Source: Trichobilharzia szidati
Taxonomy: Eukaryota; Platyhelminthes; Trematoda; Strigeidida; Schistosomatidae
Direction of reading: 5' to 3'
Assembly: GCA_944472155.2 (NCBI GenBank)
Contig: OX235272.1
Coordinates: forward strand, 16,414,354-16,478,353
Length of the DNA stretch: 64,000 bases
The notes under the pieces are model-generated. The model did no database searches, was not told the origin of the DNA, and saw nothing but the letters and a program-made list of their open reading frames with translations. Position 1 is the first letter of the stretch. The number at the start of each line of letters is the position of its first letter. Positions 35,425 through 45,397 of this stretch are shown piece after piece. The position numbers were made by a program, and so were the translations under genes.

Positions 35425-37196
35425 TTGTATACCCGGGTGAAACGAATCGAAACTAATCACTGCCTCTTGTGTAATGCTGGACGCTCATCCAGCACAACTT
35501 TCACTTCCTCACCTTCCTTAAGTAGACATATGAAGACTGACGTTTACACCTTGAAATCTAGCAGGAAACTTTGAACCATGTCGTAGTCAAGCCAACCACA
35601 GCATCCCAATTATTTGTGATCCCAAACATTTTGCCTGCATAGAGAAAAAGTTTTCCTTCTTCTTCTAGGCCGAAAAACTGCTTTGCCATCGTAATTATAC
35701 CTTTATCAATAACCACTCAGCATCATATCTCAGTAATTATTCGACAAATCATAGCTAAGAAAGGTGTGAGCCTTTCAGATCTATTGTCATGAATAATCTT
35801 GCAGGGAGATCTAAACGATTTCAATGCCACCATTCTCTGTATGCACTGCATGGACAGTTGATATACTCCGTAGTCTAGTCTTTCAGTCAATGGAACCATC
35901 TTAGGGATGGTCATTTGTTGTTTATGTGTTATGTCTGAGAGATGAGTTTCTGACGAATAATTAATCTGAGTGTCTGAATTCTCAAAATGATTTCGTCGAT
36001 TCATTTTTGTCACAAAAATCATTGTTATTCAGATGTGTTTGAGCTTGGTCAGACATTTTGAAGTAGCAGTGAATACCGACCGGTCTCTCATCAGCAAGTC
36101 GCCTTTATTCGCCAGACATGATGGATTCATTACCAGGCAGTAGCGAGACGATTATTCGACCGTTGAACCACAGAACCATGACGTATTTCACACGTTGTCG
36201 TGCACATTTAGAACATTCGTGCACTGAACATATATATGCAGCTGATGTAATGTAGCTAGCTGGACCTTGTTTACAAATGATGTTAGAGAATGACGACAAC
36301 TGGTAAGTGAAATTGGTGGTTTACATGTGTTTCTGAGCTACTCATATTTGGCGTAAATATTTGCCCATCATTGAGGATCTGAGTGTGGACTTCGACTACA
36401 TGCAAATGCATATACCAACCACATCATCGGCTGATATGCTTCAACCTGTATCTATTTGCCAATGCAACTAACTGTCTGTTTGGGGAAATTAGTAAGGACA
36501 GATATTTGGAAATGCTGAAGTCAAGTGAATGTCTTGACCAGAAACTTGATGTCAAGAGGTGATTTATCTGAAGTAACTCTCAATTAAACGAGATTCGTAA
36601 GTGGTGGGTTTCTTGGTGATGAATGGCAATGAACGCAGTCATTCAGTCGTAAGTTTGTTTGCTTTCAATGAGAGATAAGAAAGATGTGGAACCCATGCAA
36701 TACATATGCATGATAATATATTCAGGCATTGACAAATAGATCTGACATCTGTATAAAAGAAGAGAATCTTGCTTGTCCAAATGAAACAAACCCTGAGTGT
36801 TTCAAATTGCTGAGCTTATTTATAATTGCATCCATTCTATAGGTCATTTGAGACATGATATGATATGCTTCTAAACTATTCCTTAACGAATCCACTACGC
36901 TTCAGCGTTTCCGTGTTGTCAGCGACATTTTCACATATGTGCAAATCATCGAAAATTATCTATATGACGTTCTAAAATTATGTAAAATTCCTCATGTATG
37001 GTGATTGGAATCACCTCAGATATTCTTTGTTAAGCTAGTGTACTTTTGATTCCGGTGACCTTGTGTGAATGAAATCAACAACATAAACAGATATATGATT
37101 CTAATTGTAATTATTATCAGGCCACATTCTTTCAGAATAAAATGAGGTGGTATTTCACATTATTTTTAGAATTATTTATGGTCTTACACGTGGCAA
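35425..37196. repeat. Tandem array unit 3, truncated
   Basis: Matches units 1 and 2 until about 37,196, inside the leader ORF (TTACACGTGGCAAGTG against TTACACGTGGCAACTG). Beyond this point homology ends and the promoter of the micro-exon gene begins within ~25 bases. Divergence from the other units rises over the last ~250 bases. Confidence 0.85.
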
Positions 37197-37207
37197 GTGT
37201 TAATTAA
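37142..37207 (+). pseudogene. Truncated secretory-leader ORF, array unit 3
   Basis: Starts MRWYFTLFLELFMVLHVASV (K6 to T and T19 to S against units 1 and 2), then N and a stop at 37,205-37,207 because the array breaks here. The rest of the ORF is lost. Sits 60 bases upstream of the micro-exon gene start codon. Confidence 0.55.
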
Positions 37208-37221
37208 ATCAGTGAAGAGAC

Positions 37222-37230
37222 TATATAAAG
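37222..37230 (+). promoter_or_regulatory. TATA box of the micro-exon gene
   Basis: TATATAAAG lies 45 bases before the first ATG (37,267), the right distance for a short 5' leader starting near 37,250. It is just downstream of the array breakpoint at 37,196. Confidence 0.6.
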
Positions 37231-37266
37231 TCTTGTTTTCATTTGCTCAACACGCTCGCTGATTTC

Positions 37267-37354
37267 ATGATGATGATAATGTCGATGAAGAGATTCTTTG
37301 TGCTGTTGCTGTTTGTTCAAGCGTTTGCAGTATTCATCAAGCCAAGCGAAGCAT
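37267..37354 (+). CDS. Micro-exon gene (MEG), exon 1: signal peptide
   Basis: The ATG at 37,267 opens a frame with a clustered Met start (MMMIMSMKR), a hydrophobic core FFVLLLFVQAFAVFI and a likely cleavage region KPSEA. It ends GCA T|GTAAGT, phase 1. Later in-frame Mets (fifth and seventh codons) could also start it. Schistosome MEGs are defined by a signal-peptide exon followed by many symmetric exons of 36 nt or less. They encode small secreted proteins of the gland and gut that meet the host and vary by exon skipping. This locus fits: exons A (39,289, 30 nt), B (40,759, 27 nt) and C (41,465, 30 nt) all enter and leave in phase 1, and a terminal exon at 41,795 gives a stop. The shortest full reading is about 63 residues. 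No named MEG family could be assigned. Confidence 0.8.
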
Positions 37355-37667
37355 GTAAGTAGAGTTTGATGTGGTTATTATTGTTTCAAGTAGAATTTAA
37401 TATATTCAAAGCAGTTTTCTCTTATTGGTGTATCATATTTTAAATGTATTCATCCCTTCACTAAAACCGCAATGATATCAAAGTGAAACTGATTTACATA
37501 GTGGTTATATTGAGCGCTGTGTAATTTGATTTATTCTATGAAATTGGTTTAATATGACAACAGCAGACAATGTAGACAATAGGAATACCCAGATAGAAAC
37601 AATTCAAGACAAACTTGTAATATTTCGTAGTGTGGAATATTCCCATATTATGAATTAAAAGTCAAAA
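37355..37667 (+). other. MEG intron 1, first part
   Basis: AT-rich intron sequence with no repeat recognised. Confidence 0.5.
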
Positions 37668-38032
37668 TTATAAAACGTGTCAGGTGAGTGGCTAGTACAA
37701 AGTGGTCTGTGTTAAACAGGAGATAGTAAGACTGCAATGAGAGGTTCATAATGAAATAACGAATATGTGAAATGAAACAGGTGGAGGCATATAATATATA
37801 TATATACATAAATAATAATATTTTTATTCGTCATAATTTCTGCCCTTCACGCAAACATTCTACTATCCGGACTTATTATTAGTGATATTATCTCTTTTCT
37901 CAAGATATGCCTCCACCATTTTTTTCTTTTCACATATTCTATATTTCATTATGAACCTTTCATTGCAGTCTTACTATCTCCTGTTTAACACAGACCACTT
38001 TGTACTAGCCACTCACCTGACACGTTTTATAA
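37668..38032. repeat. Fold-back repeat inside MEG intron 1
   Basis: Two ~123-bp arms, 37,668-37,790 and 37,907-38,032, are reverse complements with few mismatches. Shared words include AAAACGTGTCAGGTGAGTGG, AGTACAAAGTGGTCTGTGTT, AACAGGAGATAGTAAGACTG and GGTGGAGGCAT. A ~116-base loop contains (TA)n. No ORF inside. Looks like a MITE or fold-back insertion, though no flanking target duplication was found. Confidence 0.75.
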
Positions 38033-38984
38033 CCTTGAACTGACTTGTCAATTTTCCTACCCCACACTCTACAAATCTATTATGATTAATCACCACCATT
38101 GTCTCCCGTTTTACAATATTTTGTAATCGATTTCAGCCAACTGGCACGTTTGTCACACACAAATGCGACTATTTATTTTGATACCCCATAACTAATCTGT
38201 TATTCTACGTTAAGGAAAAATGTATCCGCCGCATAACTGGCCTTTATTGTAATGACAACAAATATTATATTTTACAATTGTAAGAACCTAAAGTAGAGAA
38301 ATTATTGAAAAGAATATTCTTCGTTCAGAGTGACTTTTAGTTTATAATATTTCACTGAATAATCAAAACCTCATGAACAGAAATATATATATATATTTAT
38401 GTGCACTGACGAGGGACTGATTTAAAACTTTTTACGTTAGTCAATGTATTGTCGAGTTAAAAATTGGTATATTTTATTGTCATAGCCACTTAAATTGTGA
38501 AGAGGAGAGGGAAGTGCAACTGAAATTGTCTAATATCACTGCCTTGACACTAATATCTAACACATTAAATAGGTGCAGATATTTTTGAGTTCAAAAATAA
38601 CACCGTTCACAATGGTAGGAGTTTAGTCCTACTAACATTTGCTTTAGTGTGCAATAAAAGAGAACACCTCTTCACATTAATATGAGAATGCAAGGCATAA
38701 TAATGCAGATTTGTGGTGGCTTTCTGCTCTGAAAATGATACCTGGCTGATAAAGATTATACTTAAGAGTATAACCTGTCCGCTAATCGCAGTTTGCAGAT
38801 TAATGGCCACTACAATCAATAGTAGTCTTAACAAAAATTCAAAAAACTGCATAAATGAAGACAGTCAGCGTGAATTTTGTGCACATTTCTCGACATATAC
38901 ATAAATAATTTCGTCATATTAAAAATAAGTCAATTTATGTGCATTCATCCGAATGAATGTAGTCTCAATGTCTGCTCGGCACAT
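38033..38984 (+). other. MEG intron 1, remainder
   Basis: No micro-exon with both splice signals was found here. AT-rich, with (TA)n at 38,383-38,395. Short ORFs at 38,607-38,904 are unsupported. Confidence 0.4.
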
Positions 38985-39195
38985 GCTGAGTAAATTCAAA
39001 CTATACCTTCCTAAATAGTAAGGGTAGGCGTAAATCTCTGTGACCACAACGGAACACCTGATCTCCCAGTCGATTGTAATGCAGGCGATTATTGGAAGTG
39101 AGTTCCATGGAGACCAGAATTGAAATGGACCAAACACATAGTGTGAGCAGACACCAGTGTTGCACTGCACAGTGAGCATACTGTCAGACATGGTA
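38985..39195. repeat. Intron module R, copy 1 (upstream of exon A)
   Basis: A ~200-bp module with AACGGAACACCTGATCTCCC, AGTCGATTGTAATGCAGGCG, GGAGACCAGAATTGAAATGG and GTGTTGCACTGCACAGT. Other copies start near 40,190 (diverged), 41,140, 43,090, 44,262, 47,215 (partial) and 48,098. It ends ~95 bases before exon A. Confidence 0.85.
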
Positions 39196-39288
39196 TTATT
39201 CACTACTGGATTTTAGTGGTCTTCTCAAATCCAGATGTCAATCGTGCATATTTTCTTACCTATTTGAATATACATATTTCTCCCTCAG

Positions 39289-39318
39289 GGTGGTACTTTG
39301 ATGACAACTACGGAATTG
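39289..39318 (+). CDS. MEG micro-exon A (30 nt)
   Basis: Acceptor TTTCTCCCTCAG|GG and donor AATTG|GTGAGT enclose 30 bases. With the T left by exon 1 it encodes WWYFDDNYGI and exits in phase 1. Aromatic and acidic, unlike its duplicate A' at 43,418 (VNNDGNNKH). Length and phase are divisible/symmetric, so it can be skipped without a frame change. Confidence 0.75.
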
Positions 39319-40758
39319 GTGAGTCAAACAAAGTGATATCTGTCGTCATCTTGATGTTGTGTTGTGAATACTGCATGTTGAAGTGTTACAGTGAATTGTT
39401 TGAAGAGAGTATTTTCTAGTTTATCACGTCATTGGTGTGACAACTGATGAGATGTCTGTTTTACTACTTTCTGACAAGCTGCCACTCACCATCACCACAA
39501 AAGCAGTAAAAATTGAAAAAGAAACAACAATGGGAAGACTTTTCGAATACTAACTGACACTGATAATATTACACTCAGACAATGGAGAACCACTTTGTGT
39601 CATATTTCACGCTCCATTTGAAGTGTATCCTGATTCGTGCAGTTAGGCTGAGCTTGATGGCGCCATACGAGTGAATTGTGTGGAGGACATACGGTCCAGT
39701 TGGAATAATGCACAAGATGAGATAACTGTTTCAGTTCTCTTCTTTCACAGCTGATAGTCACCATCTACACAAAAGTGTAGACAGAGTCTGAGTGACTGTC
39801 ACTGCTTTTTACGTATTCCAACACCAATGTCAACGCGTCTCCATTGACGTGCCCATCTTCACCGAAATACCGTTGTTACATGTGTCGTATATTCTCTGTT
39901 TATCATTCCGTATTTCCACATTTGTTGATTTCGTCAACTCCTCGGTGAAGGAGTAGCAGGGGAAGCTTCTCCATGTATATGTGGCCACTTAGGAGACGAA
40001 AGAGATTTCCTGACTTTGTTGTCTAGTTCTCAGAGGCTTCATATCTTCCTGACTATCTAACTGCACCAACCTCTTCAAAATGTGTAGCTACGAATGTCGT
40101 TATGTGCACAGCAATTCCACAGAGATTGCCACACATTCTGAGTTGACTCAAACTGTGCTTGTGTGAAATGTATTAGAGAAGCGTTACTAGCTGTGGCTAT
40201 AACGGAACACCTGATCTTTAAGTAGATTGTAATGCAGGCGATTTGTCGAAGTCAATATGATGAAGGGCAGAAATCGAAATCACGAACCAGTATGGCAGTG
40301 CGCAGTCAGCATACTGTCAGATATGGCTGTAAACACTAATGAAGTTTTGTGATATTGTCAAAACTGATCCTCAATGACTGTAATCAAAATTGGATTATCC
40401 GTTTTTCGTCCACACTTTCCCGTGCATGTTTTTATAAGACTATCACGCTAATTACAAAACGATGCATTCTTCAAATAGACTCTGAGGGTGATACTGGTTG
40501 ATGAACAGAGTGTTTGAATTCAGCATTCATAAATGAAATTCAATACTTGTACAGAACCAATATGCAAAGGCACAACAAATAACGAAAATGTTGTGGAATG
40601 ACACAGACTAGTATTGTGAAGAAGTGACACTTGCTGTGTGTTTGCGTCGTCACAGAAAAATTATCAAATAATGAGTTCCTCGTAAAGTTGGAAATAGAGT
40701 AATCTTTCGAATAATCTGTTAAAATATAACTGACTTCAATTTAATTTCATTGATTTAG
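39319..40758 (+). other. MEG intron between A and B, duplicated after A'
   Basis: The part 39,319-40,190 is nearly identical to 43,448-44,280. A diverged R module lies at 40,190-40,325. No certain exon was found. A weak 24-nt candidate at 39,751-39,774 is listed among the rejected items. Confidence 0.55.
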
Positions 40759-40785
40759 TGGACCAGCGTGCACACGGAGATTATC
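40759..40785 (+). CDS. MEG micro-exon B (27 nt)
   Basis: Acceptor TTGATTTAG|TG and donor TTATC|GTAAGT enclose 27 bases. After the G from exon A it encodes VDQRAHGDY and exits in phase 1. Its duplicate B' at 47,719 encodes VDQPAHGDL within an otherwise almost unchanged intron. Confidence 0.75.
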
Positions 40786-41139
40786 GTAAGTTATATATAT
40801 TCCACATTGTTTTGCATTAAAATAGCTGAAAATCTGCTGTCGACAATGTTATCTAACAAAAAGCATCACTAGGATGTGACACTGTAGTGCCTGCCACATA
40901 CTGTGTGATCATGGGTCCGAATAATCATTCTTATCAACAAAATTATTGTGGATAACAACCGACAAACTGCTGGTGAAAGTATGAGTAAACAAGTATCACC
41001 ATGCAATTGCAAATATACGGCTGATAAAATGAAAATAAGCATGATGAACTTTTGTGCACATTTTTCAACATATATATAAATAATTTCATCATATTAAAAA
41101 TAAGTCAATTTATATGCTTTCATCCCAATGAATTAAGTC

Positions 41140-41362
41140 TCAATGTCCGCTCGGCACATGCTGAGTAAATTCAAACTGTGCCTTTCTAAATAGTAAGGGT
41201 AGACGTAACTCTCTGTGACCACAACGGAACACCTGATCTCCCAGTCGATTGTAATGCAGGCGATTTGTGGAAGTGAGTTCGGTGGAGACCAGAATTGAAA
41301 TGAAGCAACCGCATAGTGTGAGCAGACACCAGTGTTGCACTGCACAGTCAGCATACTGTCAG
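41140..41362. repeat. Intron module R, copy 3 (upstream of exon C)
   Basis: Same module as 38,985-39,195. Ends about 100 bases before exon C. Confidence 0.85.
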
Positions 41363-41464
41363 AAATCGTTGTATTCACTACTGGATTTTCGTGGTGTTCT
41401 CAATGTCAGATGTCATGTATTTCATATCTATCTTTTTCGTATTTTCTTTCCTTCTTTCGTTTAG

Positions 41465-41494
41465 TTTATGTTGATGACGGTGAAGAACGTTTTG
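41465..41494 (+). CDS. MEG micro-exon C (30 nt)
   Basis: Acceptor TTTCGTTTAG|TT after a long pyrimidine tract and donor TTTTG|GTGAGT enclose 30 bases. It encodes a residue X (L after exon B, V after exon A), then YVDDGEERF, and exits in phase 1. Repeated identically at 44,572 and as a diverged version at 50,294. Confidence 0.75.
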
Positions 41495-41794
41495 GTGAGT
41501 GCAGTCGTTTGATATCGTTTTTGTACTGGTGATTTTTTGATTGTGAATTTTTGTTCAATCCAGTCAATTTGCTTTCATCTTTCCAATTTAAACTGAGATG
41601 CAATTTTGTTTGTGTATTTATTTATTGAAGACCCAATACAGCTTCCACTTGTTACCTCTCACTGGTGATTACACTTCTATAGCATCGTTAGGAAATTCAG
41701 TAACATGGCATAGACCGGTGTTATTTTAGCAGGTTATCTGTTGCAATAAATCCCATTTTCATGTGCCTTATTCCACATGCATATCTTCTTTCAG

Positions 41795-41811
41795 TTGTAC
41801 ACGGCCCATAG
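41795..41811 (+). CDS. MEG terminal exon T (coding part) with stop
   Basis: The acceptor ATATCTTCTTTCAG|TT has a strong pyrimidine tract. After the G left by exon C the frame reads VVHGP and a TAG at 41,809-41,811. A 3' untranslated region of about 200 bases follows, with AATAAA at 41,986. The same exon recurs at 44,902 and 50,624, so transcripts may end at any of three places. The call rests on the acceptor, phase fit and poly(A) signal. Confidence 0.6.
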
Positions 41812-41985
41812 GCGTTACTTCAATTGATCTTCGCGTTGTGACATAAAAGATAACAATGTCAGATGGAGTATACACTCTTATGTCCCATTACGTAACAAAC
41901 TTATAAAAACGTTTCAAATTTCACTTAAACCATGTAGTTGTAGTTTCTGTAATCTCAAATGTTTGGTATATTTTCAAAGTTAACG

Positions 41986-41991
41986 AATAAA
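41986..41991 (+). promoter_or_regulatory. Poly(A) signal of terminal exon T
   Basis: AATAAA 175 bases after the stop. Repeated at 45,093-45,098 and 50,815-50,820 in the duplicated blocks. Confidence 0.55.
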
Positions 41992-42009
41992 TAACAATAT
42001 TTTCAACCC

Positions 42010-42784
42010 TTCCTCATTATTTCATTTTCGTGCACTTGTCTTTCTATGACTGAAGGCGATCTGCTGATAGACAGTTTCAGTGTGTCGAGTTTCTAAGTGT
42101 GAATCTTCGTGTTGACTTCGCGATCGTGATACAAACTCTCGACTAGATAAAGTAATTTTGAAGCTAAACGGTGCAGATTCAACTGCACATGAAAAATATT
42201 TACATCAGTATTTGTTGAGGGCGCTTTTAGATCCCAGATATCGCTTTGCGTACGCATATAACTCGCCTCATGCTGTCGATGGCGAATTTCGGTAATTTAT
42301 TTGGATAAGAAGCCAATCTTGTGTTCGAATTTGCACGGACTTTACGTACTCACTTCGGCCAACGTTAACGAGAAATTATCAATCGGAAAGAGATTAGCTT
42401 GTTACTTGAAATTATCTGCTAAGCAGCAAAATTCATAAGCAAACACAAGAAAGACACTAAAGATTTTCAATCGAATCATCGAAAATCTCCACAATGATAT
42501 CACTAACGACGCCAGAAGGGTTCTCATCTTGTTGTATCAAGAGAACTGTTTGGAGTGCGGTTGAGTAAAACAATGCTATGTAGGACGAAAATAATAATTG
42601 GCACCCTCTATTCGCGAACTCATCTATCATACAATTAAAGACACGATGCAGTGAAACAAAAATGCTTTGATGACACAGAAAATCAACAATGTTCAGTTAC
42701 TTGGATTTCTCTGAACAACTGTTCACGTGACAATTTCTTTACTGCACGTCACTTTCTACTGTCGTCGGCAAATCCGTTTCGAGA
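42010..42784 (+). repeat. Post-terminal 'tail' segment of MEG block 1
   Basis: Sequence between the poly(A) site and the CR1 remnant. It is shared with 45,110-45,397 (cut short) and 50,840-51,618. It may itself be an old, broken PLE GIY-YIG piece (ENCLECG, then KQCYVGRK in another frame near 42,541-42,590), but that is weak. Confidence 0.5.
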
Positions 42785-43080
42785 TATGAATAATAATGAT
42801 AATAATTTGCTTTATTCCAAAACAGTACGTTTGATACAGAATAGAATTCTCATTCTCATTCACAGTCTGTTGTCTCAAAATGACTTGACTATATATGTGT
42901 TACAATATTACGGAGAGTCAAGATACACTGACGAGAAACTGTTTCAACCAACGTGACATGAACAAATTGATGGATGCTGACATGAATAAATGGAAACAAT
43001 AAATAAAATTGAACTAGGCAGATGCAAGAGAAATATGCATCAGATTGGGGAATTTCAAATATCTTCAATATGAGGATACA
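42785..43080 (-). mobile_element. CR1-like LINE 3' end fragment, minus strand
   Basis: AATAATGATAATAATTTGCT, then TTATTCCAAAACAGTAC, is the reverse complement of the CR1-like 3' end at 50,222-50,250 (GTACTGTTTTTGGAATAAAG, then TAAATCATTATTATT). Only the last ~60 bases are clear and the rest to 43,080 is unassigned. A different minus-strand CR1-like copy occupies the same place in block 3 (51,619). Confidence 0.5.
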
Positions 43081-43089
43081 GATAAGGTG

Positions 43090-43320
43090 TGAAATAACAT
43101 TCAGCACATGCTGAGTAAATTCAAACTGTGCCTTTCTAAATAGTTCGGGTAGGCGTAACTCTCTGTGACCACAACGGAGCACCTGATCTCCCAGTCGATT
43201 GTAATGCAGGCGATTATTGGAAGTGAGTTCGGTGGAGACCAGAATTGAAATGGACCGAACACATAGTGTGAGCAGACACAAGTGTTGCACTGCACAGTCA
43301 GCATACTGACACACATGGTA
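43090..43320. repeat. Intron module R, copy 4 (upstream of exon A')
   Basis: Same module as 38,985. Ends ~100 bases before A'. Confidence 0.85.
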
Positions 43321-43417
43321 TTATTCACTACTGGATTTTAGTGGTCTTCTCAAATCTAGATATCAAGTCATGCACATTTTCTTACCTATTTGAATATGTC
43401 TTTGTTTTCTCTCCTAG

Positions 43418-43447
43418 TGGTGAATAATGATGGAAACAACAAACATG
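43418..43447 (+). CDS. MEG micro-exon A' (30 nt), hypervariable duplicate of A
   Basis: Acceptor TTTTCTCTCCTAG|TG and donor AACATG|GTGAGT enclose 30 bases encoding V/L then VNNDGNNKH, phase 1 in and out. Only 16 of 30 bases match exon A, although the ~850-base downstream intron and the upstream R module are almost the same as in block 1. Confidence 0.7.
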
Positions 43448-44261
43448 GTGAGTCAAAGAAAGTGATATCTGTCGTCATCTTGATGTTGTGTTGTGAATGC
43501 TGCATGTTGAAGTGTTACAGTGAATTGTTTGAAGAGAGTATTTTCTAGTTTATCACGTCATTGGTGTGACAACTGATGAGATGTCTGTTTTACTACTTTC
43601 TGACAAGCTGCCACTCACCATCACCACAAAAGCAGTGAAATTTGAAAAAAAAACAACAATGGGAAGACTTTTCGAATACTGACTGACACTGATAATATTA
43701 CACTTAGACAATGGAGAACCACTTTGTGTCACATTTCACGCTCCATTTGAAGTGTATCCTGATTCGTGCAGTTAGGCTGAGCTTGATGGCGCCATACGAG
43801 TGAATTGTGTGGAGGACATACGGTCCAGTTGGAATAATGCACAAGATGAGATAACTGTTTCAGTTCTCTTCCTTCACAGCTGATAGTCACCATCTACACA
43901 AAAGTGTAGACAGAGTCTGAGTGACTGTCACTGCTTTTTACGTATTCCAACACCAATGTCAACGCGTCTCCATTGACGTGCCCATCTTCACCGAAATACC
44001 GTTGTTACATGTGTCGTATATTCTCTGTTTATCATTCCGTATTTCCACATTTGTTGATTTCGTCAACTCCTCGGTGAAGGAGTAGCAGGGGAAGCTTCTC
44101 CATGTATATGTGGCCACTTAGGAGACGAAAGAGATTTCCTGACTTTGTTGTCTAGTTCTCAGAGGCTTCATATCTTCCTGACTATCTAACTGCACCAACC
44201 TCTTCAAAATGTGTAGCCACGAATGTCGTTATGTGCACAGCAATTCCACAGAGATTGCCAC
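43448..44261 (+). other. MEG intron after A', duplicate of 39,319-40,180
   Basis: Near-identical to the block-1 intron, including the (rejected) 24-nt candidate at 43,880-43,903. No supported exon. Confidence 0.55.
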
Positions 44262-44470
44262 ACATTCTGAGTAGATTCAAACTGTGCTTGTGTGAAATGT
44301 ATTAGAGAAGCGTTACTAGCTGTGGCTATAACGGAATACCTGATCTCCCAGTCGATTGTAATGCAGGCTTTTTTTGAAGTCAGTTCGGTGGAGACCAGAA
44401 TTGAAATGGACCAACCGCATAGTGTGAGCAGACACAAGTGTTGCACTGCACAGTCAGCATACTGTCAGAA
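44262..44470. repeat. Chimeric intron module R, copy 5
   Basis: Its left half (GTGCTTGTGTGAAATGTATT, then AGAGAAGCGTTACTAGCTGT) matches the module upstream of exon B (about 40,155-40,200). Its right half (GGTGGAGACCAGAATTGAAA, then ACCGCATAGTGTGAGCAGAC) matches the module upstream of exon C (41,281-41,335). The fusion lies around 44,330-44,395 and explains why block 2 has no exon B. Confidence 0.75.
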
Positions 44471-44571
44471 ATCGTTGTATTCACTACTGGATTTTCGTGG
44501 TGTTCTCAATGTCAGATGTCATGTATTTCATATCTATCTTTTTTCGTATTTTCTTTCCTTCTTTCGTTTAG

Positions 44572-44601
44572 TTTATGTTGATGACGGTGAAGAACGTTTT
44601 G
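44572..44601 (+). CDS. MEG micro-exon C' (30 nt), identical to C
   Basis: Base-for-base the same as 41,465-41,494, with the same acceptor tract and GTGAGT donor. Confidence 0.7.
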
Positions 44602-44901
44602 GTGAGTGCAGTCGTTTGATATCGTTTTTGTACTGGTGATTTTTTGATTGTGAATTTTTGTTCAATCCAGTCAATTTGCTTTCATCTTTCCAATTTAAAC
44701 TGAGATGCAATTTTGTTTGTGTATTTATTTATTGAAGACCCAATACAGCTTCCACTTGTTACCTCTCACTGGTGATTACACTTCTATAGCATCGTTAGGA
44801 AATTCAGTAACATGGCATAGACCGGTGTTATTTTAGCAGGTTATCTGTTGCAATAAATCCCATTTTCATGTGCCTTATTCCACATGCATATCTTCTTTCA
44901 G

Positions 44902-44918
44902 TTGTACACGGCCCATAG
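44902..44918 (+). CDS. MEG terminal exon T' with stop
   Basis: Identical to T at 41,795: acceptor CTTCTTTCAG, then VVHGP in phase and TAG at 44,916-44,918. AATAAA at 45,093-45,098. Confidence 0.55.
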
Positions 44919-45397
44919 GCGTTACTTCAATTGATCTTCGCGTTGTGACATAAAAGATAACAATGTCAGATGGAGTATACACTCTTATGTCCCATTACGT
45001 AACAAACTTATAAAAACGTTTCAAATTTCACTTAAACCATGTAGTTGTAGTTTCTGTAATCTCAAATGTTTGGTATATTTTCAAAGTTAACGAATAAATA
45101 ACAATATTTTCAACCCTTCCTCATTATTTCATTTTCGTGCACTTGTCTTTCTATGACTGAAGGCGATCTGCTGATAGACAGTTTCAGTGTGTCGAGTTTC
45201 TAAGTGTGAATCTTCGTGTCGACTTCGCGATCGTGATACAAACTCTCGACTAGATAAAGTAATTTTGAAGCTGAACGGTGCAGATTCAACTGCACATGAA
45301 AAATATTTACATCAGTATTTGTTGAGGGCGCTTTTAGATCCCAGATATCGCTTTGCGTACGCATATAACTCGCCTCATGCTGTCGATGGCGAATTTA

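Noticed and set aside
39751..39774. Possible 24-nt micro-exon (and its copy at 43,880-43,903)
   Set aside because: A good acceptor (TCTTTCACAG) and phase-1 length, but the following donor is GTGTAG, far from consensus, and both copies are identical. Not called without transcript support.
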